Shown here: positions 46,741 through 58,654 of the stretch, in pieces | Position numbering within the stretch: the first letter of the stretch is position 1 | Layout of the letters: the number at the start of each line of letters is the position of its first letter | Source of the DNA: Crotalaria pallida | Lineage: Eukaryota; Streptophyta; Magnoliopsida; Fabales; Fabaceae | Length of the DNA: 64,000 bases | Assembly (NCBI GenBank): GCA_037953625.1 | Contig: CM075653.1 | Coordinates: forward strand, 9,858,001-9,922,000 | Direction: 5' to 3' | Notes under the pieces: generated by a model | The model's database searches: none | What the model saw: only the letters and a program-made list of their open reading frames with translations | Told to the model about the DNA's origin: nothing | Program-made: the position numbers and the translations under genes

Positions 46741-47439
46741 AGTGTTAAAAATTCAGCAAAATACCATTTTTAATTTCTAATAATTTTAACCTATAATTAT
46801 GTTATTTTTTCAAGAGGTCACACTGAAATTATACCTGAAATAATATTGGATTATTATTTCTAAGTGATATGCATAAAGCTTATATTTATTTTATAATGAT
46901 TTGGATATTATAAAATAAATTAAAGAACAACTCAATTAAGACATTAATGCATTCATACATGGTGTTGGTGGAGTTTATCGTTTATCATGTTCAAGAAACA
47001 CGAGGAGGGTCTCTGGGAGTGCCAAATGTTACTGCTAGCTCGATGACACATTAAGGTTGACGATGTGGGTAGTATATGATATACTGTTGTTATGATCATA
47101 CGTTTTGGCGACATGACGTTCGCCAGATAAGGTGACGTTGTTATCACTTTTGAGCTAGCACGCCATACGTTCGAGTAACGTATTAAAAGTATTCTTGGAT
47201 TAGAATACACTGATGTTATGGATGGACGTCCGTGAGGATTTTTAATTGGAGTATCTCAGGATTGAGAGATGACATGCATCACGCCACTATAAATAAAGAG
47301 TTTAATTATAAATGAACCTGGCTTGATCATATGCATGTACATGTTGATTGATGACTTGATATATGTGGTTGTTTAAATTCCAGTTACTCTTATTTGATTA
47401 TTTGTATGTATATGCTTACCCCTGTGCCCTTATTAGGTG

Positions 47440-47922
47440 ATGACCAGATACCTAGCTTGTGTCGAGATCAGACCCATCCCTAGTGGTATATGGACATTCG
47501 AGGAGCACCGAGCTACCTTCGAGGGTGAGGTGGTGATTACTCTCTATCACCCTAACCCCATTGCTCGTGTGCGCCCTCGTAGGTTTAGGATCCCTATCAT
47601 TTATACTATGTACGTACCCTCGTTCTATACTTATATAGGATCACCACCACCAGCTCGACCAGTACGTAGGTTCCATAGTTTTCGTTTTCGGACAGCCACT
47701 CATTCTCATCCCTCTGCTTCTAGAGTTTTTACTGATGCTGACATCCCCTCACCTGGTCTGACAGATACTATTAGGACCGCGCCTTCTGCAGATCCTAGGC
47801 ACAGTGGTATGGCCTCTACCCCGTCGGACGAGATTGAGGAGGACCTTGAGGAGGGGGAGAGCGAGGAGGAGGTACCAGTCGAGCCGACTACTAGACCCCG
47901 TGGAGGACCGAGTGGTTCCTAG
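47440..47922 (+). CDS. LTR-encoded ~160-aa protein, open copy
   Basis: Open frame from ATG after TTATTAG-GTG. N-terminal half TRYLACVEIRPIPSGIW, FEEHRATFEGEV, HPNPIARVRPRRFRIPIIY; middle FHSFRFRTATHSHPSASRVF; acidic tail DEIEEDLEEGESEEE, then a short PRGGPSGS end. It is intact although the gag-pol of the same old element carries a dozen stops. No known domain. Whether it is expressed cannot be told from sequence. Confidence 0.65.
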   Translation: MTRYLACVEIRPIPSGIWTFEEHRATFEGEVVITLYHPNPIARVRPRRFRIPIIYTMYVPSFYTYIGSPPPARPVRRFHSFRFRTATHSHPSASRVFTDADIPSPGLTDTIRTAPSADPRHSGMASTPSDEIEEDLEEGESEEEVPVEPTTRPRGGPSGS

Positions 47923-48578
47923 GTATAGGCATAGTATAGGTAATACGGATCCTGGACCTAATGTGTAGATGCAGTGGACTCAGTGTTGGATGCTTGGAGG
48001 ACCAGTTCGACCTACTCTTTGACACTTATTTTTGAGTTGTGATATATTGAATATACTTTTAGAGTGTTGGAGAGCTGAGGTCTGTTATATTATATTTCTT
48101 TTTACTTTCAGTTTATGGACACAATACTCAGGACTTGTACACTTTCGGTGACTATTTCTCTTGTACTTAAGGGATCCTTTTTATATTATATATATATATG
48201 CATGATGTTTATTTCACAACTGATCTTTAAGTACTATTTTGATTCCGCGCACTTTGATTTTGTTAAAAAGCGAATTCAGTAATTGTTATAATTTATTGTT
48301 ATCAAACCTCGCAAGACAACGATAAGTTTGTAGTTACCAATTAAGGATTTATCCTTTTAATTATAGTAAGAAAAATGTTGTCTTAAGGCATTTTCTACAA
48401 TCTGATATAATATAAAGTTATTAAGTCAAATTCATTATACTCTCAAACGATAAGGTCGAATGTTTAAATACAAGTCCAAATGTTTTCGAGAAATGTTAAT
48501 TAATCAATTTGAAAATTTTATACGAGATATTTCTTTTAAAAAAGTCCATAAAGTAATTTTGAAAATATTCACTATTTT

Positions 48579-48579
<1 letters not shown>

Positions 48580-48606
<27 letters not shown>
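48580..48606. repeat. (TA)n microsatellite
   Basis: About thirteen TA units near the 3' end of the old gypsy LTR. Confidence 0.85.
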
Positions 48607-48612
<6 letters not shown>

Positions 48613-48623
48613 AGGGTGTCACA

Positions 48624-49065
48624 ACTACTTTCGTTTTGCCTAAATCTGTCATAAAAAGTATTGAGAAGATTTGCAGGACTTTTCTATGGAACTCTAAGGA
48701 TTCAGGAACCTATAGTGCTAAAGTGGCTTGGAGTAAGGTTTGTTGTCCTAAGAAATTTGGTGGCCTAAACATCAGAGATTGTGCTAGCTGGAATGCTGCA
48801 GCCTTAGGGAAACAAGTTTGGGATCTGGTAACAAAGAAGGATTGTCTATGGGTGAGATGGATTCATGCTTATTACTTAAAAGATCAGTCAATTTGGGATT
48901 GCTCTTGGGATCAAGGAGACACTATTGGCATTAGAAACAATTATTGAAGGTGAGGGACCTGATTGCAGCTGGTTGGACTAATGGCAATGGACTTCTTCTC
49001 CCGGTGGCAGATACTCAATCCAGACTGGGTATAAGCTTTTCAAAGGTGAGCAAACCAGATTTCAA
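48624..49065 (+). pseudogene. LINE ORF2 fragment (RT/zf-RVT junction)
   Basis: Reads LPKSVIKSIEKICRTFLW and SWNAAALGKQVWDL, matching the C-terminal part of the LINE ORF2 at 19430-19700 (IPKAVIKEVERKCREFLW; NKAAIGKQVWQI). It then shifts frame into a zf-RVT-like start (RYSIQTGYKLFKG). Truncated at both ends: by the gypsy LTR end on the left and by MITE-like sequence on the right. A different, more diverged LINE than the one at 15445. Confidence 0.8.
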
Positions 49066-49077
49066 ATGCATAATTGG

Positions 49078-49210
49078 GTTATTGATGTCAAATGCATTAA
49101 ATTAGTTGTTTGATAATTGGTTGATATATTGGATAAATCATTAAATGTATATCTTTTTAATTTTTTTACTTTTGCAACTATTTATCATCTTTGTGGGACG
49201 GAGAGAATAT
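49078..49210. mobile_element. MITE fragment
   Basis: AAATGCATTAAATTAGTTG...CTTTGTGGGACGGAGA matches the MITE copies at 49605-49822 and, inverted, 51641-51968. Confidence 0.7.
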
Positions 49211-49604
49211 AAATATATATATTTATAAAGAGAGAGAGGTGTTATATTTTTTCCCAACATGGAAATGACACGGGGAGATAGGAAAAAAGAAATACAAAAT
49301 TGTATTTGAGAACATATAATTTTTTTAAATTTAAAGGTAATATAAAGTTTTTCTTTTTGTTGACATAATATAAAGTTTTTTGCTTTGTTAACCAATCAAC
49401 AGTAAGCAAATGACAAATGTTAATTTATTTATGGTGTAGACCTATTGATAAGTTGAATTTGTAGGTCTATTTTCTCTTTTCGATTTAAAATATAAGAAAA
49501 AAAAAACATACTTATCTTGCACATATCCGGTACCATACCTGTATTGGTGCAACATTGCACATATGTGACACTGTGTGTATATATATATGTATACATACAT
49601 ATAT
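49211..49604. other. AT-rich spacer
   Basis: No gene recognised; short AT and GA runs. Short minus-strand frames are Ile/Tyr/Phe-rich translations of low-complexity DNA. Confidence 0.45.
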
Positions 49605-49822
49605 AATGAAAAAAATGATAAATTTTTTTGTCCCAACTAAATTTAAAGTAATTAATGAAAAAAATCAGGAATTGCAAGTTTTGAATCGTGATTAGTTTAT
49701 CAATGCAAAATGCATTAAATTAGTTGTTTAATAATTGATTGATGTATTAGACATACCATTAAATATGTGTCTTTTTAATTTTTTGACATTTGTAACTTTT
49801 TATCATCTTTGTGGGACGGAGA
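49605..49822. mobile_element. MITE copy, same family
   Basis: TTTGTCCCAACTAAATTTAAAG...GTGGGACGGAGA. Aligns with the reverse complement of the intronic MITE at 51641-51968 over most of its length (AGGAATTGCAA.TTTTGAATC, AATGCATTAAATTAG). Outer ends missing. Confidence 0.7.
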
Positions 49823-49855
<33 letters not shown>

Positions 49856-50390
49856 AAGAGAGAATGGTTTTTGAATTTATACCATTAAGATATTTGAAAA
49901 CATATATATATTTTTTTAAAATTTAAATCTATAATATAAAGTAGTTTTTCTTTTTGTTGACATAATATAAAGTTTTTTCTTTATTAACTAATCAATAGTA
50001 AGCAGATGACATACATATGTCAATTTATTTGTGGTGTAGTCTTATTTATAAGTTGAATTTGTAGATCTATTTAGCATTTTTGATAAACTACTTAATTATA
50101 ACATTTTTTTGGTACAATACTTAATTATAACATTCACAGCATTACCTGGTTTTTTTGGATAGTTAATTATGAGAGTTAAATACATTTAATGTGGTAAAAC
50201 AATGTAATAATTGAATAACAAAAAAACTGAAGTTGATATAAAGCAATATGAAATTGATATTTAATGATTTTGTACATATAATGATTTTACTTTCACTTAA
50301 AAAGAGTTAGTCAAATTTGATGTGCAAACTTTCATTATAAAAAGTATTTTTGTTGTATTTATCTACAAGATGCTTCTGACATTTTGTCCC
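49823..50390. other. Upstream region of the GUX-like gene
   Basis: Begins with (TA)n and (GA)n runs (49826-49862). AT-rich with partial repeats of the 49320-49440 text (TTTTTGTTGACATAATATAAAG). No gene. Probably contains the promoter of the gene at 50455. Confidence 0.5.
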
Positions 50391-50396
50391 TATAAA
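50391..50396 (+). promoter_or_regulatory. TATA box of the GUX-like gene
   Basis: TATAAA 64 bp before the ATG; a second TATAAAA-like string at 50402 is an alternative. Either would place the transcript start about 20-35 bp before the ATG, a short leader. Confidence 0.5.
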
Positions 50397-50454
50397 TTTC
50401 ATATAAAAACCCGTTCTTATTAACCAAAGTCACAATCACAAAACATAAAACAAA

Positions 50455-53400
50455 ATGGCATTTGAGTCCATTCATCGTCAACATCGTTCCTCTTCAAATC
50501 AAAGCAAATTTCTTATTTGTATCTTGCTTGTCTCAATTTCTCTTTTGCTTCTAGTAATTCCAGTGAAGCGTGAAAGATCAATACCTGTTGTTACTCACAC
50601 AATTAAAGTGGAAAAAAGGTATCAATACCCATTTTGGTTTGAAGTAATAGCAAAAGGTATCAATAGCACAAACAACATTAAGGTAGGTCTTGTTAATGTG
50701 GATGGTCACGTATATAAAGAATTAAATACACTCTACCCAAAAGTAGAGACTGTATCTATACATTTTGATCACGTCAATAGAAGTTTGAAAAGGGTTGATT
50801 TTTTCCCTGAGTGGATAGATGAAGAGGGTAAACCCAAATGTCCAGAAATGCCAATGCCAAGGTTGAAAGATTATAGGGATCTCAATGTTGTGGTGGCTAA
50901 AGTTCCATGTGGGCAAGAAGGTAATAAAGATTTGTTTAGGTTGCAAGTTAATTTGGTGGTGGCTAATTTGGCTGTGGAGAATGGGTGGGAGGCAAATTTG
51001 GATCATATTCCTAGGAAGGTGTATGTTGTGTTTGTTGGGCCCTGTGATCCTATGATAGAGATTTTCAGATGTGATGACCTCTTGTTGCATCAAGGTGAAT
51101 ATTGGGTGTACCAACCTGATTTGAGACGTCTCAGGCAGCAAACACTTATGCCAGTTGGTTCATGTGAGGTTGTTCCTAGTTATTCATCAATACCAGGTAT
51201 GTTTTAATTTGAAATGTATATTATTAAAATAAATAAAGCAAATTGAATTTAACTCATTATTTTTAAGGTTTTGTAAATAGGATTTTGCTAACATTAGGAA
51301 TTAATAATTCAGAAAAATTATTATCACTTTTTTTTTAACATGAAAGCAATAAAAATAAAAATTATTATCATTATGAAAATGGTTTATAGTAGTAGTCTGT
51401 TACCTTTAATATATTTTTATGAAAGACAAGTATTGGAAGGAAGAGAGAAAAATAGGAGTAAAATTAAAGAGTGAAGATATTCAGGATGCATACTATTCCT
51501 TTTGTCTCATAAAGTTTTGAAAATTAAAAAAAAATAAGGGAGTATGTTTTTAATATGTTGTTTAACAAATCAACTAATTAATAACAAAATAGTAATAATT
51601 TATTGCATGTTTCCATTATCAACCAATAAGAAAATATATGACTCCCTTCGTCTCAAAAAATTACAAAAGTAAAAAAATTAAAGAAACTTACATTTAATGA
51701 TTTTCCTAATATATCAACCAATTATCAAACAACTAATTTAATGCATTTTGAATTGATCAACCGATCACGATTCAAATTTTGCAATTCCTAAACTTTTTCA
51801 TTACTTACTTTAACTTTAGTTAGAACAAAAATATTTATCATTTTTATTGTTTTTGTGGGACAGAGAGGAAGAAGTATGTAATTTCAAATATTTTTTATTC
51901 AATACTATAACTTTAATTTTTGACAATTGTTTTTAAGGTTTTTACTGATTTTATAGGACGAAGGGAGTAGTTTAAAAGAAAATTTATGATGTTTTACTCT
52001 ACTAATTTTTTGACAAAAAAGTTAAAGTAACTAGTCATAATCTTGGAACTGGAGAGATTCATTTTGCATTTGACTGAGTGAACATATGAGAGTATTGTGT
52101 GAAGATTGAAGGCATTATAGAAAATAGGGATAACACATTGAGCAAATTAAAATAAAATTAGTTTGGGAGTTATGACATATTGACATGGTGGTAGTCGTAA
52201 TTGTTCAATAAACATATGGGTATCTAGGAAAATATCAAGTTATCCATTCAACCCATTTTTATTGAAACAAAGTATACTGGTTAATAGAGACCCAAAACAA
52301 AAATATCCAACATTCTAGAAAGTAAAGGTCTTGATTACTAATGGTATCCTATGATGGTTGATGAATCAAATATACAAAACTTTTATTGCAAGCATTGTAT
52401 TTAGTTTAATATATTGAAAATTCAAAAAACAATAGTTTCACATCAAGACTTTCCTTCTTTTATCCATAAATAAGTATCACAAGAATTAGTTAATAATCAA
52501 GCTATATCTTAAAGAAATAATATAAAAATGACTTAAAAATTAAAGAATGGTATGCAATTATCAAAAAAAAAAAAAAAGAAAAAAAGAATGATATGCAAGT
52601 ATCAACACATTATATATATCTTACAAAGTAATAAAAATATCTTAGCTTGGAAACTAAGTTCACTACCTAGTATTAAGTATTTTGTTTCATTATGCGAAGA
52701 TGCTTTTATTTAACCATTTATTCTCAATCTTAGTAGATGAAGTTAAGAAATAATTTATTTCATTAAATGGATAATGATTTGCAGGTAAAGAGGAATATAT
52801 GCGCAAGGTTGCATATGTGACCGTGCTTCACTCTTCAGAAGGTTATGTTTGTGGTGCAATTGCTTTAGCCCAAAGCATCCTTCAATCTCAAACTAAGGAT
52901 AACAAGCATCCAACCCCAGACTTAGTTCTTCTTGCTGATGACTCAATTGGTCCCAAATCCAAAAGGGGTTTAAAAGCTGCAGGATGGAAGATCAAACACA
53001 TAGATCGTATCTCTAACCCTTTTGCCAAAAAAGGTACATATAATGAGTGGAACTATAGCAAGCTACGAATATGGCAACTTACCATGTATGATAAAATCAT
53101 GTTCATAGATTGTGATCTCCTAGTCCATAGGAACATTGATCATTTCTTTGCTTATCCTCAATTATCAGTTGCACCTAATGACTACTCAATATTTAACACC
53201 GGGTTAATGATAATTGAGCCATCCCAATGCATGTTTGAGTATTTGATGCAAGAAGTGTCTAAGGTGAAACCATATAATGGAGGTGACCAAGGTTTCCTTA
53301 ATGAGATATTCACATGGTGGCATAGGTTACCATGGAAGTTGAATATCCTAACATATTTTATAGGGCTAAGAGATAATGAGAAGCATGAGGTTCCAGAAGA

Positions 53401-53689
53401 TGCATATGCCATACACTATTTGGGGTCTAAGCCATGGATGTGTTATAGAGATTATGATTGTAATTGGGATATAAAGGAACGCCACGTGTTTGCAAGTGAC
53501 TCGGTAAAAAAAAGGTGGTGGCAACATTATGATACTATGCCAAAAGAGTTGCAACATTACTGTGGGCTTACAAAGAAAATGGATGAAAAAATTATGCAAC
53601 GGAGAACAGCAGCAAGAAATGCTAACTTGTCTGATGGGCATTGGAAGATTGAGATTAAGGATCCTAGAAGGAACAATTTCATAGGTTAG
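50455..53689 (+). CDS. GUX/PGSIP-like GT8 glucuronosyltransferase, two exons
   Basis: Exons 50455-51196 and 52785-53689 (CCAG|GTATGT donor, TTTGCAG| acceptor), 548 codons, no lesion. Known family role: GUX enzymes add glucuronic acid from UDP-GlcA to the xylan backbone in the Golgi. Type II membrane layout: short basic N-tail, one transmembrane segment at about residues 19-36, then lumen. The GUX-specific N-terminal lumenal part reads FPEWIDEEGKPKCPEMPMP and CDDLLLHQGEYWVY. GT8 domain from about 255 (YVTVLHSSEGYVCGAIALAQS), metal-binding DxD as D356-C-D358 (many relatives have DAD or DSD), FNTGLMIIEP (about 384-393), GGDQGFLNE (413-421), HYLGSKPW (458-465). The intron holds a MITE. Which GUX paralogue it is cannot be told without a tree; the length and all motifs fit a working enzyme. 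Confidence 0.93.
51641..51968. mobile_element. Stowaway-like MITE in the GUX intron
   Basis: Exact 12-bp inverted ends ACTCCCTTCGTC (51641-51652) and GACGAAGGGAGT (51957-51968), 328 bp, AT-rich and non-coding. Ends resemble the Stowaway CTCCCTCCGTC consensus. A second fragment with similar wording (CTTTTGTCTCATAAAG...AAGGGAGTA) lies at about 51497-51543. Confidence 0.85.
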
Positions 53690-54228
53690 AATGGATAAGG
53701 AGGGTAATCAAGGATCCTGAGATATGTTTAATTCACAAATAATGGATTTGGATTCTGTCAAATGGATTTGGATTCTGTCACATCTCTAACATCCTTATAA
53801 ATTTTAGCCATTGAATACTTTTAGTGGTTCAAATTAAAAAAAAAATTAAAGTAATGCAATGATTTAAAAAAAAAAACCGAGTTGAGGATCCAAATATCAA
53901 ATAATATAGTAATATATTTTTTGAAATGCATTTCCAAATTTTCTTATTTAATTTTCTTATTTATTTTTAACTTTGAATATTTTTAATTAATATAATCACA
54001 ATGTAAACTCTAATTTTGTCTAATATTTCTGTAATTACCACATACATCATTTGATTTTTTTTTCTCTCCTTTAGTGCATATATTTTTAAATTGGGGGATG
54101 AATAAATTAAGAGTCTCAAGTGATAGGTAAAAAAGATGTTCTTTCATTTTTTTTCTTAAGGGGTGGAAGATGGAGTGTGAATTTCAGGATTTGAATTTAA
54201 ATACTTACACTTTATGTCTCGTAACTTA
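53690..54228. other. Downstream region of the GUX-like gene
   Basis: Contains the presumed 3' UTR and a short tandem duplication of AATGGATTTGGATTCTGTCA (about 53742-53781). Otherwise AT-rich with A-runs; no other gene seen. Confidence 0.5.
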
Positions 54229-54559
54229 GGCCCCGTTCGGGGTGGTTTTAAGTTTCGAGTTTTAAAATTTTAAAAAACTAAAACTAGTTTCTAGTTTTAT
54301 AACGGCAGTTTCAAATTTTTTGGTTTTCAGTTTTCAAAATTAATTTCAAATTTATAATTTTTATAGCGCTCCTACAATATTATACACCATCAACTTGTAT
54401 ACCACCACAATAATTTAATAACAACTTCCACGTGGTTGTTGTTATTACTTGTTGAAGGCGATGGTCGTTGTTATAATGATTGCATTTTAGAGTAGTAACT
54501 TTTGTGGTGTTGGTTGAATGAGAGATGGTAGGGGAGGGGTGTTAAAAGGTGATAGTTGC

Positions 54560-54621
54560 AATGGACATGGAGGTGGTGGTGGTGGTTGAGGTGGTAGTGA
54601 TGTTGCGATAGTGGTGGTGGT
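54560..54621. repeat. GGTGGT-rich tract (left)
   Basis: Degenerate (GGTGGT)n within the TIR-bounded element; the GTGGT at its end is the target duplication of the LTR element that follows. Confidence 0.75.
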
Positions 54622-55113
54622 TGTGATGTCCTAGACGGTGGAGGACCACTGAAACCAGGGAATGGTCTAATGGAGGCCACGATCTAGGGTTACTGTAGGA
54701 TCTTGAGGTTCTCCTAACATCCAGTAGGGATACCAAGGGTTGCCCTAATCATAGAGTGTGTGAGCTTGAATTAGGGTTAGAAGACGTACTTGAGCCCCTT
54801 GTAGCATGGTACTACTTATAGGGGTGGCTGTGAGTCCCTTGGGCCTAGGGAGACCCATTAGGGCTAGCTTGGATGTGAGCTATATTGGATAAGAACGTTG
54901 AGTCACCTTATCCTGATCTTGTACTGGTAAGTTGGTTGGGTTATCTGTAGGCGAGGTGTAAGGCGTTCTCGACCTGTTTTTGGTGATCTAGTTGGTCCCC
55001 AAGGGTTGGTCTCGGCCAGGTATCTGGGGGCAGACTAGTGTGACGTGCTCGACCAAGGGTGCATGTGCTGATCATGTGGTTAAGGATCTCGGTATGAGGC
55101 GAGGTTCACCACA
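54622..55113 (+). mobile_element. Left LTR of the small gag-like element
   Basis: Shares the run from AGAAGACGTAC (54781) to CACCACA with 58655-58990, at roughly 90% identity by eye. Confidence 0.82.
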
Positions 55114-56010
55114 TAAGTCCCCCAGCTCAGCAAGACTGTTCGAGTCTTGAGCCGAGGGGAGATGATAGCCCCCTGTATCTGAGGATTTTTAGTCGTACAG
55201 GCTCCTGACCATGTCCTTTCAGTTGACTGGACAGACTGAGTGCTTGTCCTTTCACCTGCCCAAAGTGACGTTTACTTTTCCCATTAATGACACTTGCTCT
55301 TTCATCCTCATCCCAATGTTCTGTCATCATTGTTGTACCGCTCAAGGTGTGCCAGCCTATTAGGTTTTTGACACGTCTCTGCCTCTGGTTGGGGTTTCTG
55401 TTGGGTTGGGTTTTTGGGCCTAGCCCATTTGTTTGAAAATATAGTGAAAGTTTCCTTATTTAAACTCTTTCTTTCCACCTTTTTTCTTTTTCCTCCAACT
55501 TCAAATCTTATAACCGTTTCAGTTTCTTTCTGCGAGTTCTCTCTCTACTTTCTCACTTTACCCTCATCCTCTCCTTCGCTTTTCAGAGACTTTCTTCTCC
55601 ACTGTTACTCATTTTGCTGCAGCTTTCTCCTGCCTCACACATAAAACCAGTTCATCCGTGTCCAATTTCGTAGCAAGTACTGCATTCTTGGCCCTTCTTC
55701 TTTTCTGTTTCACTGTCTCTTTCTTCTTTTTCTTTTCACTTTTGTTTTTTAGGATTTTGGTTTTCTTTTTCTGGATTAACGCTCCTTTTGGGTGAGGGTT
55801 TTTCTTCTATTCTCGATCCCTCTATGGTCTTCGTTAGGATCTTTTTCCTTTTTGGGTTGAAATCCTTTCTGTGAATCGTTCAATTTTTTGGGTCAAGTAT
55901 GAGTGCAAATTGGTTTAGGAAGTGGGGTGGGGTTGTCTGTCTTAGCAGTAGTAGTAAGGATGGTGATTCCTTCTCTTCGTCATCCTTTTTCCTCCGTGGA
56001 CATTTGAAAG
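55114..56010 (+). other. Leader of the small LTR element
   Basis: Pyrimidine-rich 5'UTR-like sequence (CTTTCTTTC, TTTTCTTTTT runs around 55470-55870). No gene. The PBS was not identified with confidence. Confidence 0.45.
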
Positions 56011-58317
56011 TATGAGAGGACTGAGGAGGTAGATCCTGTTGAGGTGTACTATCCTCAGGATCTAGCCGAGAAGAAGAAAGTAATCAGAATGTATGTGATG
56101 GCCGAGGTTATGGCTGGGGAAGAAAAAGCCAATTTTGAAAGGATTGAGAGGGAGGAAAAGATGAAAAGGTTCTGGGGTAGAGCGACGAGGGTGGAGGAGG
56201 GGAGATGCTCCCCGCTCGGCACAACCACCAGGGGCTTTCGAGGGGGATTTATATACGTGACCCGCCAATTTAACGTCGAGTTCCCCTCTTCTTCCTCAGG
56301 TAAAATGGATCCTCGTAAGGTGGTGCTGAATCCGGAGGCATATCCGGCGCCAATCGACGCTGCCTTATACAATTGGATCGACCGCGAAGTTGCCGGCACG
56401 CGATCCGAAATGACTACAGATGCCTGAGTGAATCGGGTGCGACAGATCCTGTTGTTGCGTCCGGGAGACAAGCCCTGGGACGTCTTATAGGGTTGTGTAT
56501 TGCAGCGATAACGACCGAGTCTGCACTAAGCTCCCGACTCGGAGGGAGTTCTTCATGTATGAAGATGTGGAGACGACCCTGGGGGTTCGACTCCCATTCA
56601 GTGAAATGGAGATTCGGCTACTAAACCTTTTAGGAATTTCCCCTTCCCAATTACACCCGAATGGCTGGGCATACCTTCGGTCGTTCCAGAAATACTTCCA
56701 GGCAAAGAATTTCTCGTGCTCGGTTCGAAGTTTCTTGTTCATTTTTCATCCTTCCGTGTCGTCAAAGAAGCTGGAAGGTCGGGCAAGCTGTGGGTATCTA
56801 TGAAGAGTCGAAACCATTACGAGCTTTTTCTGAAGTTCTCGGATTCATGGAAGAAATTTAAGCCGAGATTTTTCAAATATGAGTATGTCGGGGAAGGTCA
56901 GCCATGGTTTCGGAATGAGAATGGGCCAAAATTCCCGTTGACTTGGACTGAGGGTTTTTATCGCCGCCATGCCTCGGACTCTCGGTAGTTTATCCCTAAT
57001 CAAGCTACCCTCATGGCCGAAGAAAGGTCGAAGACAGAACACTTCTATATGGAATTGCATAGTCATAATTTTGTACAGTTCGAAATTCGTCGGATAGTGA
57101 AATGTGCCGACGAACTTGTGGCCGGCGAAATCGGTATAGAGTTTTTTTTGTCTTCTACGTTTCGTACTTCTTAATCAACTGCATGTTTCTTTTTGCAGAT
57201 ACGTACTGAATTGAGATCGACTCTATCCAAGACGAAGCTGAAGTCGAGAACCGACGCGTTCGACCGAGACCAAGGCTTCTTCTAATTGCCAGTGACTCTT
57301 CTCGATCAGAGGATACAACAAACACTCAGGAGGATATGGCAGGTGGTTCTTGATCTAATGCGTTGATGGCGGCCTCTCGCCAAAAAAGGAAAAGGGGATA
57401 GCCGAGTGCCCCCTCAGCTGGTGCTTCACAGACCGTGCTGACTACTGCTGTTGGTACCCTGGTTGCTCAAGTCCCGCCCTCCTTGGCCGACTAAGTTGTG
57501 ATCGTGGTCCCTTCCCCGCAAGGTGTTATGGTGATGTCTTCCTCTCAAGGGGTTGTCGATGGTCTGGCAGCGGGGACCGAGAACGCTTCTGAGGTCATTG
57601 TTCTGCCGAGTCCTTCTACTTCGGCTCATTTTGGTCATATGTCGGCGGAAGAGTGGAAGAAGATGACTCAGGAAATGGTTGGGCAGCTCTGTCGTTCGGC
57701 GGAGTTCATGAACTTTTTTATCTAACAACAAGGCCGAAGCTGAGGCCGTTTATTCACCAGTTGCGAGAGGTCGACGCTCGAAGGTTGAGCTTGAAAAAGA
57801 AAAGCTGAGGGTCGAGCTAGAAAGCGCTAGAGCGGATTTGAAAAAGGCCCGCGATGAAGCTCATTAGATGACGGAGAAGTTGGAGGAGGTGAAGGGAGAA
57901 GCCGATCGCCGAATCAAAGAGCTTTCCAAGGCCAGAGAGGAAGCTGCGAATAAGGTTAAGGATGACGGGGAAGCTGAGACGAAGAAGGTCCGAGACCTCC
58001 TAGAGTAGAGGGCGGCCCAAGCCCTGAGGCATAAGGTTGCAGAAGAAAAGGCGGCGTTCGACTTGGAGAAGTCGGTTGATAACATTTTTCAGAATGTCGT
58101 AGAGCAAATTCAGTTTCTGAATAAGAATTTTCGGCTGCAGGTGGTTGGGGCCAGTCCCGTTTTTGAGGTGGTGGACGACAAACTGCTGGACTTTGCGAAT
58201 GACAATGCCGAAGTCGACCTTTCGGTCGAAGACTTGCCTAATCCCCTTGCTGAGAGAGAGGATGCAGATTTTGATCCGAGTAGTGTTGTGCTTTCGGATG
58301 TAGAAGATCAAGCGTAA
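56011..58317 (+). pseudogene. Gag-like 'putative gypsy type transposon' protein, degenerate
   Basis: Pieces in three frames: FWGRATRVEEG and NPEAYPAPIDAALYNWID (56044-56427); VRLPFSEMEIRLLNLLGISPSQLHPNGWAY (about 56588-56670), the hallmark of the plant PF04195-type domain; GKLWVSMKSRNHYELFLKF and KKFKPRFFKYEYVG (about 56790-56894); then a Lys/Glu/Ala-rich coiled coil (57770-58080) and an acidic end (58063-58317). Frameshifts near 56430-56490 and 56700 and several stops (56986, 57866, 58006) break it. Such proteins occur in non-autonomous LTR elements; their exact role is not known to me. Confidence 0.7.
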
Positions 58318-58654
58318 GTCCCTTATGTTCGGTGGCTATTTGCTTTTGACGTAGAACAACTTAAGTCTTTTACTCCTGTTTTTGTATAACAGTTCCATTT
58401 AAAATGAAGATAAAACTGTGATTTTCGTTCATCACCTGCGTATGCTTTTGCTTTTGTGATTAATGCCTTAGCGTCATTTTACTTTACTAAATGCGTTTAT
58501 TTAGCTTTTTGGAATGCGGTAAGGGGAACTCGGACCTCGCCACCCGAGCCAGGGTGGGGTATTCGTCGCCTAACTGTGCTATGTACTCTTCGTTGAGTCC
58601 TGTGTAGTCGGGTGCCCCTTTGTACTTAGATAATTTATAAGCTTTTTTCCTTTG

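Larger units (their letters stand above)
46435..48623 (+). mobile_element. 3' LTR of the old gypsy element, right half
   Basis: Resumes with GGTTC and continues the LTR text (TATGCATAATT...CAGTGTTGGAGCATG), ending GGGTGTCACA. Contains palindromes 46634-46740, the acceptor TTATTAG and the open ORF 47440-47922. The sequence to its right is a LINE fragment and shows no match to the left flank of the 5' LTR, so no target duplication is recognisable. Confidence 0.9.

Noticed and set aside
54471..54736. His-rich minus-strand frames (also 63322-63507)
   Set aside because: Translations of GGTGGT/GATGATG microsatellite.
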